NCBI RefSeq assembly: GCF_029087225.1
Contig: NZ_JARFJD010000026.1
Span: 1-58,044 of the forward strand
Direction of reading: 5' to 3'
DNA from: Limnobacter olei
GTDB taxonomy: Bacteria > Pseudomonadota > Gammaproteobacteria > Burkholderiales > Burkholderiaceae_B
DNA: 58,044 nt
Shown: one piece after another, positions 46,069-54,841 of the stretch
Position numbering within the stretch: position 1 is the stretch's first letter
Layout: every line of letters starts with the position of its first letter
Notes under the pieces: model-generated
Told to the model about the DNA's origin: nothing
Seen by the model: the letters and a program-made list of their open reading frames with translations, nothing else
The model's database searches: none
Program-made: the position numbers and the translations under genes

Positions 46069-46689
46069 CTAGCGCTGCTGAAAACTGGCCCGCATCTGGT
46101 TGATTTTTGAATCCAGACTGCGGGCTTTTTGTTCCAGTTCTCCAGTTTCCCGAAACAAGTCTGCCGCAGTGCGCTGAAGCGCCGAAACAGTTTTTTCCGC
46201 CTTGCTGCGTTCACTTGACGACAAAGCTTTGTTGTCTGCCCTGCTTCGGTTCTGTGTGATTTGCTCCGTCAGGGCTTTGGATTGCTCGCGCTTGTCTTGC
46301 AACTGGCGCTCTACCTCATTGCGCTCCCGCTGAACGCTGTAAACAAGCTGCCCCTCTTTAAAGCCCGCACGTACCTTTGGATAGGTTCTCTCATTGCACT
46401 GGTCCGGGTAAGCCGCCCCCTTGGAACCCAGATCAAAACCGGTATTCACAGTGCAGTAGTTTTTCAAACCCTGATCAAAGCCTTTGTTGTACTCCTCAAG
46501 GTTCACGGTCACTTTGGCTTCTGCACAGGCTGAGCGGTGCTCGGCAACCCGGGCCTGGGTGTACCCTTGCGATGCATCAGTAAAACCAATCTCGCGCCAA
46601 TTGGCCACCAGGCATTCTTCCTTGCTCAGGGTGGCACACCCGCTAACGCCGAGAAGTATCAGCACCGCCGACAAAAACCTCCCACTCAT
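46069..46689 (-). CDS. DUF2799 lipoprotein
   Basis: The 206-residue protein has a lipoprotein signal with lipobox VSGC (Cys about 18). The mature part starts with LSKEECLVANWREIGFTDASQGY and has several Cys residues, the DUF2799 pattern. The last 90 residues are a charged coiled-coil rich in Gln, Arg and Glu. Function is unknown. GAGGTGAGC lies before the ATG. The gene converges on fccB, 18 bases apart. Confidence 0.88.
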   Translation of the reverse strand: MSGRFLSAVLILLGVSGCATLSKEECLVANWREIGFTDASQGYTQARVAEHRSACAEAKVTVNLEEYNKGFDQGLKNYCTVNTGFDLGSKGAAYPDQCNERTYPKVRAGFKEGQLVYSVQRERNEVERQLQDKREQSKALTEQITQNRSRADNKALSSSERSKAEKTVSALQRTAADLFRETGELEQKARSLDSKINQMRASFQQR

Positions 46690-46938
46690 TGCTCACCTCA
46701 TCTTGTTTTTATTCATGACAAATCTATACCACGCCCTACAAACAGCCGTCTGTAGTCTGAGTGGACTAAGTTGGTACAAGGGACAGGGCGGTATGTTTAT
46801 TGCATTCAACATTTCTGCAACAAGTGCTCAATAGCGATACTTTTCTGCCGTTAATTCAATTGTAGTGAATGCGCATACAAGCGTAATTTAAACAAAACGA
46901 GCCAGCACACCTTAAAGCAATTCAAAAGGGGACATTAA

Positions 46939-47709
46939 ATGGCCGCTCAAACACCTGTATCCAGCCATCCCAAATTGGGCATGGCCGATGTTGCCAAACT
47001 TGCCGCCCGTGAAGGTTATTTGTTTGGTTTGAGTTTTCTATTCCGCCAGCGCGTGGCGCAATTCGTGCCGGAATTCAGCCCCAACTTTCACAACCGCCAG
47101 TTGCCCATTGTGTTCATGGTGCCGGGTTATATGGAAAAACCGGGCTGTTTTGCCACCCTGTATGAAGAACTGCTCTGGAGCGGTGTACGCGTGGCTTTGT
47201 ATCAGCCGCGCTACGTGCTGGCCTCGGTACACGAGATGGCTCGAGATTTTGGGCACTACATGGACACGGTTCTGGAACAAGCCGAATGCGAAGGGGCCAA
47301 CACCTACCTGCTGGGGCATTCCATGGGTGGGCTGATCGTGCGCAAAGCCATGAGCACCCGTTGGCACAGCCACACCCAGGTGCAACACCTGTTCACACTG
47401 GCTTCGCCCAACAATGGCACGCACATGGCTCACTTGGGCGTGGGCGACTGCGCTGTTGACATGCTGCCCAACAGCGACTTCTTGAACGAATTGAATGTGG
47501 AAGACGACGCTCACCGGCAAAAAATGAGCAGTGTGATTGCCATTCCTGATGCATTGATACTGCACCATCGATTTGCCCACCTGGAAGGTGCGGCCAACCA
47601 TGTGATTGACCGCACAGGCCACATGGCTTTGCTGGATGAGCCGCGACTGATTGAACTGTTGAAACGAAAAATGCAGGGGCAAAACCCGCATCAATTGTTG
47701 GGTGCCTGA
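46939..47709 (+). CDS. Alpha/beta hydrolase (lipase/esterase-like)
   Basis: The 256-residue protein has oxyanion-region VFMVPGYMEKPGC, nucleophile S128 in LLGHSMGGLIV and a C-terminal HVIDRTGHMALLDEP with the catalytic His. The pattern resembles secretory lipases and PGAP1-type esterases, but no signal peptide is visible, so it is likely cytoplasmic. AAAAGGGGACATTAA precedes the ATG. The 249-bp region before it holds no other gene. Confidence 0.85.
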   Translation: MAAQTPVSSHPKLGMADVAKLAAREGYLFGLSFLFRQRVAQFVPEFSPNFHNRQLPIVFMVPGYMEKPGCFATLYEELLWSGVRVALYQPRYVLASVHEMARDFGHYMDTVLEQAECEGANTYLLGHSMGGLIVRKAMSTRWHSHTQVQHLFTLASPNNGTHMAHLGVGDCAVDMLPNSDFLNELNVEDDAHRQKMSSVIAIPDALILHHRFAHLEGAANHVIDRTGHMALLDEPRLIELLKRKMQGQNPHQLLGA

Positions 47710-47722
47710 TTCGCCAGGGCGA

Positions 47723-48097
47723 TCAGCTGCGCTTGCTGACCGATTTGAAATACAACTCAGACTGTATTTCACGTACATGCACACTGATTTGGGTTTGTGG
47801 GCCTTCTGCCTGAAGGCATGTTCTTTCAAGTACCTTGAGCAACACTTGCCCCAAGTGTTCCTGCACGGTGAATTCTCGACCACTGAGTAACTCGACCGTG
47901 GCTGCAACAAAAGCATGGTCACCGCTTTCAGCCGCAGCCACGCCCATGCGATAAGAACGCAAACCGTGAATTCGGGTCTTGATGTCGGCATCCATAAAAA
48001 TACCGAGCCCCATCAGGGCTTTATTCACTTGAAGCAGCACCCAGGACTCGTCCAGATTGTGCAAGTTGTCACTGTATTCAATCGTAATGTGGGGCAT
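47723..48097 (-). CDS. 5-carboxymethyl-2-hydroxymuconate isomerase family protein
   Basis: The 124-residue protein starts MPHITIEYSDNL; after Met removal Pro2 would be the catalytic N-terminal proline of the tautomerase superfamily. It matches the CHMI (HpaF) family in length and in IHGLRSYRMGVAA. The start at 48097 is required for a free Pro; a longer frame to 48121 exists. No homoprotocatechuate genes are near, so its substrate here is uncertain. It is transcribed away from the candidate small RNA. Confidence 0.85.
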   Translation of the reverse strand: MPHITIEYSDNLHNLDESWVLLQVNKALMGLGIFMDADIKTRIHGLRSYRMGVAAAESGDHAFVAATVELLSGREFTVQEHLGQVLLKVLERTCLQAEGPQTQISVHVREIQSELYFKSVSKRS

Positions 48098-48117
48098 GTA
48101 GAAAGCCTTTGTATGTG

Positions 48118-48145
48118 ACAAAACCGTGAAAGTTCATGGTTTTGT
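48118..48145. promoter_or_regulatory. 28-bp inverted repeat between tautomerase gene and candidate sRNA
   Basis: ACAAAACC-G-TGAA and TTCA-T-GGTTTTGT form a near-perfect palindrome with one mismatch, centred on AG at 48131-48132. It lies 21 bases before the tautomerase start and just upstream of TATAAA (48150), so one bound regulator could control both directions. Confidence 0.6.
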
Positions 48146-48160
48146 CTAGTATAAATTACC

Positions 48161-48298
48161 TACAAAACTGCTTGTCGTTCCAAAACCTTAACGCGACAAT
48201 GATCACATTGAACGCTGTTACAGTGTTCAACCTCATGTCTCCTCTTCTCCGCAAGCGAGAAAGGTTAAGCCGACTTCTCAGGAAGTCGGCTTTTTTTT
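48161..48298 (+). ncRNA. Candidate structured small RNA with terminator
   Basis: This 138-nt segment follows a TATAAA box (48150-48155) and has no coding frame of note. It can fold into TTGTCG/CGACAA (48172-48177 with 48194-48199), a 10-bp hairpin TTGAACGCTG-TTA-CAGTGTTCAA (48208-48230), a C/U-rich stretch CCTCATGTCTCCTC (48231-48244), a small hairpin closed by CGC-AA-GCG and a strong terminator. No plus-strand gene ends close upstream; the nearest ends at 47709. The C/U-rich unpaired segment could pair with ribosome-binding sites. No known family was recognised. Confidence 0.55.
48267..48298 (+). terminator. Strong rho-independent terminator
   Basis: AAGCCGACTTC (48267-48277) and GAAGTCGGCTT (48282-48292) form a perfect 11-bp stem with a 4-nt loop, followed by a run of eight T's. 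The T run is on the plus strand only, so it does not serve the minus-strand hydrolase that ends at 48297. Confidence 0.92.
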
Positions 48299-49328
48299 AA
48301 TCTGCGGTAGCACTTTGCCCAATATGTGCCTCAATCAAACCGGCCAACACCTCCGGCTGGTCGTGGTGAACCATGTGTCCAGCATGGTCAACGACCACAT
48401 GCCTCCAGTTGGGCACGCAGTTGAACCGGGTACGGAACGCATCAAAATCAACGGGCTCACCGGCGCGGCTCAACCACATGCCTGCCTCGGTCTGTTTGGC
48501 TTCGACATGCAACACCGGCGCTGCAATATTGCTCCAACAGGCTTGCGCCTCTGCCAACCTGTAACCAATCGGATTCATGATTTTGTGCGCAGCATCGCCC
48601 AGCAAGCTGTAACCGTCATTCCCCACCCGGCTCCAGAACTGCGCCAAATACATGGCCTTCTCGTCGCTCAGCCGGTGGTTGGTTTTCTGCAAACGCCTGG
48701 CCACTGCCTCCAGGCTGCTGTAAGCGCGCAGTTCTTTGGGTGTTTTAATTTCATCGAGCCAATTGGAATAGCGCTTGGGTGCTTTTTCAGGCGGTGAATC
48801 GAGCATGCCAAAACCTTCCAGATTCACCACACTGCGAATGCGCTGTGGTCGAACACCTGCATACATCATGGCGATGTTGCCGCCCATGCTGTGGCCTACC
48901 AGGTTCGCGGGCTGCGTGGGCGAGAAGTGATCCAGCAAGGCATCCAGGTCTGCCAGGTAATCTGGAAACCAATAAGAGCGAATGCCGGGCGAACCATCGG
49001 CCACAGGCCAATCGCTCAAACCAAAGCCTCGCCAGTCGGGGGCCACCACCCGATAATCCTGTTTCAGGGCATCCACCACAAATTGGTAGCTGGCGCCTAC
49101 ATCCATCCAGCCATGCACCATAACGAGCAAGGGCGCATCTTCAGGGCCCCAGCAATGCAGGTGGGTGCGCAAACCGCGCAAGTCGACGAAACTGGATTCA
49201 TGTTGTTTCAAAGGCTGGTAAATATTCACTGCTGGCTCACTTTGTTGTTTGTCAAAGTGTATGCGATCTACCCCAGTGCTGAATTTGACTCGGCCCTCTA
49301 AACGGGAAAGAAAAACTGTCGAATTCAA
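48297..49328 (-). CDS. Alpha/beta hydrolase
   Basis: The protein (up to 343 residues) has LLVMVHGWMDVGASYQF, PDWRGFGLSDWP, nucleophile S147 in LVGHSMGGNIAMMYAG and a late His in VVDHAGHMVHHDQP, a complete hydrolase triad set. It resembles general alpha/beta hydrolases; substrate unknown. The longest frame starts at TTG 49328; the first 45 residues do not match the fold, so GTG at 49229 is also possible. No ATG precedes the core. Confidence 0.86.
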   Translation of the reverse strand: MNSTVFLSRLEGRVKFSTGVDRIHFDKQQSEPAVNIYQPLKQHESSFVDLRGLRTHLHCWGPEDAPLLVMVHGWMDVGASYQFVVDALKQDYRVVAPDWRGFGLSDWPVADGSPGIRSYWFPDYLADLDALLDHFSPTQPANLVGHSMGGNIAMMYAGVRPQRIRSVVNLEGFGMLDSPPEKAPKRYSNWLDEIKTPKELRAYSSLEAVARRLQKTNHRLSDEKAMYLAQFWSRVGNDGYSLLGDAAHKIMNPIGYRLAEAQACWSNIAAPVLHVEAKQTEAGMWLSRAGEPVDFDAFRTRFNCVPNWRHVVVDHAGHMVHHDQPEVLAGLIEAHIGQSATAD

Positions 49329-49375
49329 TATTTCAACTTATCATTCATCAAAACTTAACAAAACCGGAGACCTGC

Positions 49376-49588
49376 ATGCCCAAACTGGATGCTGCATTGA
49401 TTGATGCATTGGGGGAACCCATGCCCGAACTGGAACAGCTCAGCGCCGCCAACCAAAAGAAGCTGGCCGCGGACCTGGCTGCCGCCCACCAAGCCCACGA
49501 TGCTTTTTTAAAACAAAGCATGGACAACGCGCTGGAACACATTCCCCGCTTGTTGCGCGGCACCGTCAAAAAAATTCTGGGACTGTAA
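49376..49588 (+). CDS. Small helical protein, unknown
   Basis: The 70-residue product is Ala/Leu/Lys-rich and probably two helices (LSAANQKKLAADLAAAHQAHDAFL). It has no signal or membrane segment. CGGAG lies 7 bases before the ATG and the next gene follows 3 bases after its stop, so the two form an operon. No family was recognised. Confidence 0.75.
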   Translation: MPKLDAALIDALGEPMPELEQLSAANQKKLAADLAAAHQAHDAFLKQSMDNALEHIPRLLRGTVKKILGL

Positions 49589-49591
49589 ACC

Positions 49592-50371
49592 ATGGACAGA
49601 AACACTGAACTGCGCCGCCTGGCGCAAGCACTGCACAAGTCTGCCGACGACCTGGCGTATCTGGACAAGCTCGACGCTTTGGCTTTGCAGAAACTTCGCA
49701 CCAATTTTCAAAACAGCCTATTGAATAAATTCGGCCACGTGTTTGAACGCATTGCCGGTGCGGGCAAACTGGCACCCGACTCCATCAGTGCAACGCTGTG
49801 CACCAAGGTATTTGGCCCGGCCATTACGGCCAATATGTCGTACTTCACCCCCATGAGCAAAGCAGTCAGCTTGTGCAAACTGTTTGATGCCGACTTTATG
49901 GCCGAAGTGGCCCGCGAGCAAATTCCCGAACGTGCCGTCGACATGCTGGCGGAACTGCCCGTCGAGCAATTGAAGAAAGTAACCGCCAAACTGGTTGAAC
50001 ATGGCGACTTTCACGTACTGGGCGGGTTTACAGACTATATCCCCGAGAAAAAAGCCATCGAGATCATGGAAGTGATCAAGGACCCAGCCGCAAATCTGCA
50101 CATTTCGTTTTATGCGCAACGCAAAGACCGTATTGCCAAGCTGGCGAACATGCTGAATGACCAGAAGCTGGTTGAACTGATTGCTGCGGCATTTGCAGAC
50201 GAAAACCTGATGGTTGAGGTGGGATTGATTACCGCCGAGATGGACGACAAGGCGCAGGTGCGCATGGCCAAACTGACTGACAAGGTGAACAAAACGTATC
50301 GGGGGATTGCCAAGGCCAAAGCAGAAGGCCTGGGATACGCAGACCGAATGGCGGCCTACTTCGCGGCGTGA
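49592..50371 (+). CDS. Helical-repeat protein, unknown
   Basis: The 259-residue protein is nearly all helical, with repeats of about 30-35 residues (VDMLAELPVEQLKKVTAKLVEHG, KAIEIMEVIKD, KLVELIAAAFADENL) that recall MgtE-N or FliG-N type helical repeats. It has no membrane segment, signal or enzyme motif. Three bases separate it from the small gene before. Such repeats usually mediate protein contacts; a role cannot be named. Confidence 0.78.
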   Translation: MDRNTELRRLAQALHKSADDLAYLDKLDALALQKLRTNFQNSLLNKFGHVFERIAGAGKLAPDSISATLCTKVFGPAITANMSYFTPMSKAVSLCKLFDADFMAEVAREQIPERAVDMLAELPVEQLKKVTAKLVEHGDFHVLGGFTDYIPEKKAIEIMEVIKDPAANLHISFYAQRKDRIAKLANMLNDQKLVELIAAAFADENLMVEVGLITAEMDDKAQVRMAKLTDKVNKTYRGIAKAKAEGLGYADRMAAYFAA

Positions 50372-50399
50372 AACCCAAAACCTATAACAATTGTAAACG

Positions 50400-50476
50400 A
50401 GGTGATTAAACTGCTGTAATCAGTTGATCACCTGTCAGGTGAAAAGGCTACTCTAGGGTCAAACCTGTTAGCCTTT
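50400..50476 (+). promoter_or_regulatory. Nested inverted repeats before hybrid kinase
   Basis: AGGTGATTAAACTG (50400-50413) can pair with CAGTTGATCACCT (50421-50433). TCACCTG-T-CAGGTGA (50428-50442) is a perfect 15-bp palindrome that competes with it, and AAAGGCTA (50443-50450) pairs with TAGCCTTT (50469-50476). The last pair ends 5 bases before the ATG at 50482. It could be an operator or an mRNA switch. Confidence 0.45.
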
Positions 50477-50481
50477 CTTCC

Positions 50482-52914
50482 ATGCCTCTTCCCGAAACAC
50501 CTGCCAACAACAGCAACAAGCAATCCTCCTTGGGCTTGCTTCCATGGTTGATTGGCGTGGCTCTCTCCGCGTGCGTACTCAGCCTGCTCCTGTTTAATTC
50601 CATTCAGGAACAAAGCGAGGCCCAACGCGTCAAGGCGGAGGTGCGCTACTCGCTGGACCATCACGCCAACAAGCTCGACAAGATTGTGGGCAAGGCCAGC
50701 GCCAATCTGCATTCAATCGAAGTGTTTGTGCGGCAAACACCAGAGTTAAATCAAGCCAGTTTCGAGCAGTTTTCCTCGCTGTTGTCGGTTGAAAACCCAG
50801 CCATTCGCAGTCTGCAATACGCACCGAAAGGAATTCTTACATTCCTGACGAACCCTGCGTTGAACCAAAGTGCAATTGGCCTGAATCTTTACAAAGTCCC
50901 GCTGACCGCACCGTATCTTGAAGAGGCAGCATTAACAGGCAAAACCGTCCTGGAAGGACCGCGCGAACTGGTTCAAGGTGGTCATGCACTGATTCTTCGA
51001 TACCCTGTTTACCGCCAACGCAACCCCGACAGCAATCGCGACTTGATGGGTTTTGCAGCAGTATTAATCGATTTTGAATACGTCAAACAAAAGGTAATTG
51101 AGCCACTGGAACAACAGGGGCTGATTGTACGCATTCAACAAAAAAGCCCGATGCATGCCAACTGGGTACCCATCCACGGCAACCCCGATTCCCAATTAAT
51201 CGACCCTATCTCATCGACTGTTTTTTTTCCGTATGGCGAATGGTCCATTGAAGTGGCGCCAAAACAAGGGTGGAGCCCCACGGTAGGCATTCACCCGTTT
51301 CTTGTTCTGCTTGCTGTGATCACCATGGCCATTGTGGTCTGGATGTCCTTGCATGAATACAACTCACGCAAAGCCATGCAAGCTGCCTATGAATCGGCAA
51401 AATCGGCCAATGAATTAAAAGACAGACTGATTGCCAATGTGTCGCATGAAATACGAACTCCGCTGACCTCGATCAACAGCATTGCAATGATGCTGGATGT
51501 GCCAACGTACTCCACCGAAGTGCAAGACTTGGGCAAGGCCATTAAACAATCCAGTGAAGCGGTCAATGTGATTGTGAATGATCTTCTGGATCTCTCCAAA
51601 ATTCGGCAGGGATACTTTCGACTCAACGACAGCAATTTTCAGCTGGCCACCCTGATCGACAACACGGCAAACATGCTGCAACAGCAATGGCTTCAGAAAC
51701 CAGGTGTAGAGCCGATTCTTCTTGAACCACCGTCCAGCCGAACCACTTATCTGGGTGACAGAGGCCGAATTGAACAGGTGGTGCAGAACCTGATTTCCAA
51801 TGCATTCAAGTTCACGATGTTTGGCAGTGTGACGGTACGATTCCAGGTTGTGACAGAAAGCCGGGAACGGGACCAACTTGTTGTTGAAGTATCCGACACA
51901 GGTGTGGGCATTCCGCAAAGCGACATGGAGCGGATATTTGATGCGTTTTACCAAGTTGATTCATCACTTCAAAAGCGCTACAACGGCGCCGGGCTAGGCC
52001 TTGCAATCTGCCGACAAATTATCGAGGTGATGGGAGGAACCATACAGGTTCGCAGCAAACCCAATCTTGGTACTCAATTTGAGTTTCGCTTGCCACTTAC
52101 ACATGGAGCGCTGAAGCAAGACCAAACAGATTCTGAGACCCTTGCTGCCAGCCGGATGTTGCTTCACGTAGGGGACATGGCTTTGGACCCGCAACTTGCG
52201 ATAACACTTGAACCAGACTGGCAAGTCCGTTTTCTCCACCGCGACATTACCACCGAAAAAGTTTTGCCCATACACGACAATGCCCGCGTATTGCTGGACA
52301 TACCCGAACCGCTGGGTGCAGACAAAATGAACTGGCTAAGCCAGTTCCTGGACAGACAACAACATTTGACCCAACACATCGTGTGGCTTGGCAAAGATTT
52401 GCCAGCGATCGCCCAGAAACACAATATTCGCCAGTTGATGAAACCGTTGACACGAAAACGTTTGAGCCGTGTCTATGAAAATGAGAGGGAAGAACAAACG
52501 TCTTTTCCTGAGCATACAGGTGCGACGCCACTTCGCCTGCTGTTGGCCGAGGACAATGCGTTGAATGCCAAGGTTTTCAAGAAACTGCTGGAGAATCGGG
52601 ATGTTACGGTGACCTGCGTATACAACGGGGCTGACGCCCTGGCCTTGCTCACCAGCGGAAACGCACATTTTGATGCTGTGCTGATGGATCTGCAAATGCC
52701 GGTCATGGACGGTCTGGAAGCAACACGACTGATCCGCCGGCATGAAGAACTGCAAGGGCTGCTGGTCTACGCGGTTTCAGGCCATGTCAGCAGCAGTATG
52801 AGAAACGAATGCCTCAACATTGGTTTCACCAATTTCATTACCAAACCATTTGATCCGGACATGTTGATCGACGACATTCGCGCCCGATTGAAAGAATCAG
52901 GCCGATCACATTGA
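50482..52914 (+). CDS. CHASE-domain hybrid histidine kinase
   Basis: The 810-residue protein has a membrane helix (about 18-38), a periplasmic CHASE domain (75-255), a second helix (272-290), HisKA with H322 (ANVSHEIRTPL), a complete HATPase (N box QNLISNAFKFT; DTGVGIP; GAGLGLAI), a degenerate receiver-like stretch and a C-terminal receiver with D736 (VLMDLQMPVMDG). CHASE domains bind small ligands such as cytokinin-like or amino-acid molecules. No Shine-Dalgarno is visible before the ATG. The next gene encodes a second CHASE protein. Confidence 0.94.
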   Translation: MPLPETPANNSNKQSSLGLLPWLIGVALSACVLSLLLFNSIQEQSEAQRVKAEVRYSLDHHANKLDKIVGKASANLHSIEVFVRQTPELNQASFEQFSSLLSVENPAIRSLQYAPKGILTFLTNPALNQSAIGLNLYKVPLTAPYLEEAALTGKTVLEGPRELVQGGHALILRYPVYRQRNPDSNRDLMGFAAVLIDFEYVKQKVIEPLEQQGLIVRIQQKSPMHANWVPIHGNPDSQLIDPISSTVFFPYGEWSIEVAPKQGWSPTVGIHPFLVLLAVITMAIVVWMSLHEYNSRKAMQAAYESAKSANELKDRLIANVSHEIRTPLTSINSIAMMLDVPTYSTEVQDLGKAIKQSSEAVNVIVNDLLDLSKIRQGYFRLNDSNFQLATLIDNTANMLQQQWLQKPGVEPILLEPPSSRTTYLGDRGRIEQVVQNLISNAFKFTMFGSVTVRFQVVTESRERDQLVVEVSDTGVGIPQSDMERIFDAFYQVDSSLQKRYNGAGLGLAICRQIIEVMGGTIQVRSKPNLGTQFEFRLPLTHGALKQDQTDSETLAASRMLLHVGDMALDPQLAITLEPDWQVRFLHRDITTEKVLPIHDNARVLLDIPEPLGADKMNWLSQFLDRQQHLTQHIVWLGKDLPAIAQKHNIRQLMKPLTRKRLSRVYENEREEQTSFPEHTGATPLRLLLAEDNALNAKVFKKLLENRDVTVTCVYNGADALALLTSGNAHFDAVLMDLQMPVMDGLEATRLIRRHEELQGLLVYAVSGHVSSSMRNECLNIGFTNFITKPFDPDMLIDDIRARLKESGRSH

Positions 52915-52924
52915 GATACAAAAC

Positions 52925-54673
52925 ATGAAACAATTTTCCGGGAACTGGGTTTACGCGGTTGTGGTGTGTGTGCTCGGCGCAGGCCTTAGCACTGCAATCG
53001 GCATTACGCTGCAAAACAACGCCCTTGAAAACCAGCGTATTGCTTTTGAACACTTGCTGGACAGGCGAACGGACGAACTTCAGCGAACCGTGAATGAATA
53101 CAAGCTGAGCCTTTTGAACACCGCCACATTCATCACCGCCTTTGGCCAGGAAGAATTGACGCCATCGCGATTTAGCGAATACGTCACTGGCCTGAAACTA
53201 AAGCAAAACTTTCCAGGCGCACTTGGTCTGGGATTTGCCCGGAAAGTACCCCTCAAAGAGGAGCCCGCATTTCTTCGGGAAATGCAGGCAAAAGGACTGC
53301 AAGATTTTCAGATCCGTTTTATCAGCCCCTCTTCGCAAGACCGTTTCGTGATGCAGTACATTGAACCAGCCAAGGAAAACTACTCGGCACAGGGTCTCGA
53401 TTTGGGCTCCGAAAACATTCGTCGAGAAAACTGCCTCAGTGCCTTTTCAAGGGCCGGACTGGCCGTATCAAAGCCCATTACCATGATTCAAAACGCCGAT
53501 GTTGGGCGTATGGGGTTCACGATGCTGATGCCAGTGTTCAACAAACCCATACCATCAAGTGATCTTGGTGTGCGCTACAAGGAATTGTTGGGTTGGGTGT
53601 CTTTTCCAATTTCAATCGACCGCTTCCTGAAACCCTGGATGACACAGCAACCCGATTTACAAGTGCGAATTTTTGTACTCGAAGAAGCCGACAAGCCGAT
53701 GCTTTTTTTCGACAATGTTGAACCAAAAAATGTCTCCCTGTTTCCACACACGGCAGCAACGCGAGATGTACAACTGGGTAACCGCAGTTGGCGACTGGAG
53801 TACTGGCCTGTAAATCCGGCAAAAAGCAGCGGACACAATCCAATTTACCTTGCCTGGATTTTGCTCGGTATTTCACTCAGTGTTTTTGCTGCATTCAAAC
53901 TGAAAAAGGCCATGGATACTCACAACACCCTGACCTTACATCAACACATGGTAAACAACTCATCCGAAGCCCTGATTGCCGAGGACACTCTTGGAAGAAT
54001 TTTGGTGTGGAACCGGGCTGCAGAGGAGTTATTCGGACTGGACCAGGCCAGTGTTCTCTACGATCAAGAACAAAACCTGACAGTGCCGGAAGAACTGCGA
54101 TCCTCCGAAAAACGACTCCACCAACGCGCAGCGCAGGGGGAGACACTTAAAAACATTCAAACCCTGCGAACGAATGATTCTGCGCAACGGATCCACCTGC
54201 GCATGAATTTGTCGCCGATCTACAGCAGGGATAGACAGTTGATTGGTTTCACCAAGTCATTCCGCGATGAGACTGAAGCGCGCATGCTCTGGAAAGACAT
54301 GCACTCACTGGAAGAGCTGATCACGCACGCGCCCGATGGCGTCATTACACTGGATGAATCACGCCGGATAAAACTGGCCAACCCGGCAGCCCTGTTGTTG
54401 TTGCAGGGAATGAATGTGAAATCAACCCTGACTGGACAAAAAATTACCGATTTGCTGGCACCCAACGTGTTGGTTGAGTTTGAACAGGAAGTACTGCACC
54501 CCCTTTACAAGAATAGAAAAGTTGAGGTGTTGTTCAACTGGCCGGTTCCCGGGCACATTGAACAAACACCGCTGCTTTTCAGGGGATTTGTTTTGAACTA
54601 CCCAGACCTTGGCGAATCGGTTTGGGCATTACGTTTAGAAAAAAGCAACAAATCGTACACACAGTTAAATTAA
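52925..54673 (+). CDS. CHASE-PAS-PAS membrane receptor without output domain
   Basis: The 582-residue protein has membrane helices at about 8-28 and 308-325, a CHASE domain between them (70-270) and two PAS domains (about 340-455 and 460-575). It then stops: no kinase, GGDEF, EAL or MCP domain. It starts 11 bases after the hybrid kinase and its CHASE region resembles that kinase's, so it probably pairs with it or modulates it. A frame break was looked for downstream; the following 170 bases are AT-rich and non-coding, so a lost kinase tail is not evident. Confidence 0.88.
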   Translation: MKQFSGNWVYAVVVCVLGAGLSTAIGITLQNNALENQRIAFEHLLDRRTDELQRTVNEYKLSLLNTATFITAFGQEELTPSRFSEYVTGLKLKQNFPGALGLGFARKVPLKEEPAFLREMQAKGLQDFQIRFISPSSQDRFVMQYIEPAKENYSAQGLDLGSENIRRENCLSAFSRAGLAVSKPITMIQNADVGRMGFTMLMPVFNKPIPSSDLGVRYKELLGWVSFPISIDRFLKPWMTQQPDLQVRIFVLEEADKPMLFFDNVEPKNVSLFPHTAATRDVQLGNRSWRLEYWPVNPAKSSGHNPIYLAWILLGISLSVFAAFKLKKAMDTHNTLTLHQHMVNNSSEALIAEDTLGRILVWNRAAEELFGLDQASVLYDQEQNLTVPEELRSSEKRLHQRAAQGETLKNIQTLRTNDSAQRIHLRMNLSPIYSRDRQLIGFTKSFRDETEARMLWKDMHSLEELITHAPDGVITLDESRRIKLANPAALLLLQGMNVKSTLTGQKITDLLAPNVLVEFEQEVLHPLYKNRKVEVLFNWPVPGHIEQTPLLFRGFVLNYPDLGESVWALRLEKSNKSYTQLN

Positions 54674-54741
54674 TTTATACTAATTAAATCAATAACTTAA
54701 TAATATAGAAATATAACTCTAACTTTATTTATTGATTTTAA

Positions 54742-54757
54742 GTGTACAACTGTACAC
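54742..54757. promoter_or_regulatory. GTGTAC palindrome in AT-rich leader
   Basis: GTGTAC-AACT-GTACAC is a perfect inverted repeat inside an AT-rich gap, about 85 bases before the small membrane-protein gene. A second stem, GCGAAA/TTTCGC (54799-54817), follows. The first looks like a dimer binding site; the regulator is unknown. Confidence 0.5.
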
Positions 54758-54841
54758 AATACTAACCATGCAAACACAACACAGTTTGCTGGGTTAAAGC
54801 GAAAGCCCCGATTTCGCATCCAAAGTAAAAGGGATATCAAA

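Noticed and set aside
52130-52490. Separate second receiver domain in the CHASE hybrid kinase
   Set aside because: The stretch has receiver-like spacing but no Asp phosphoacceptor or acidic pair, so it is noted only as a degenerate domain.
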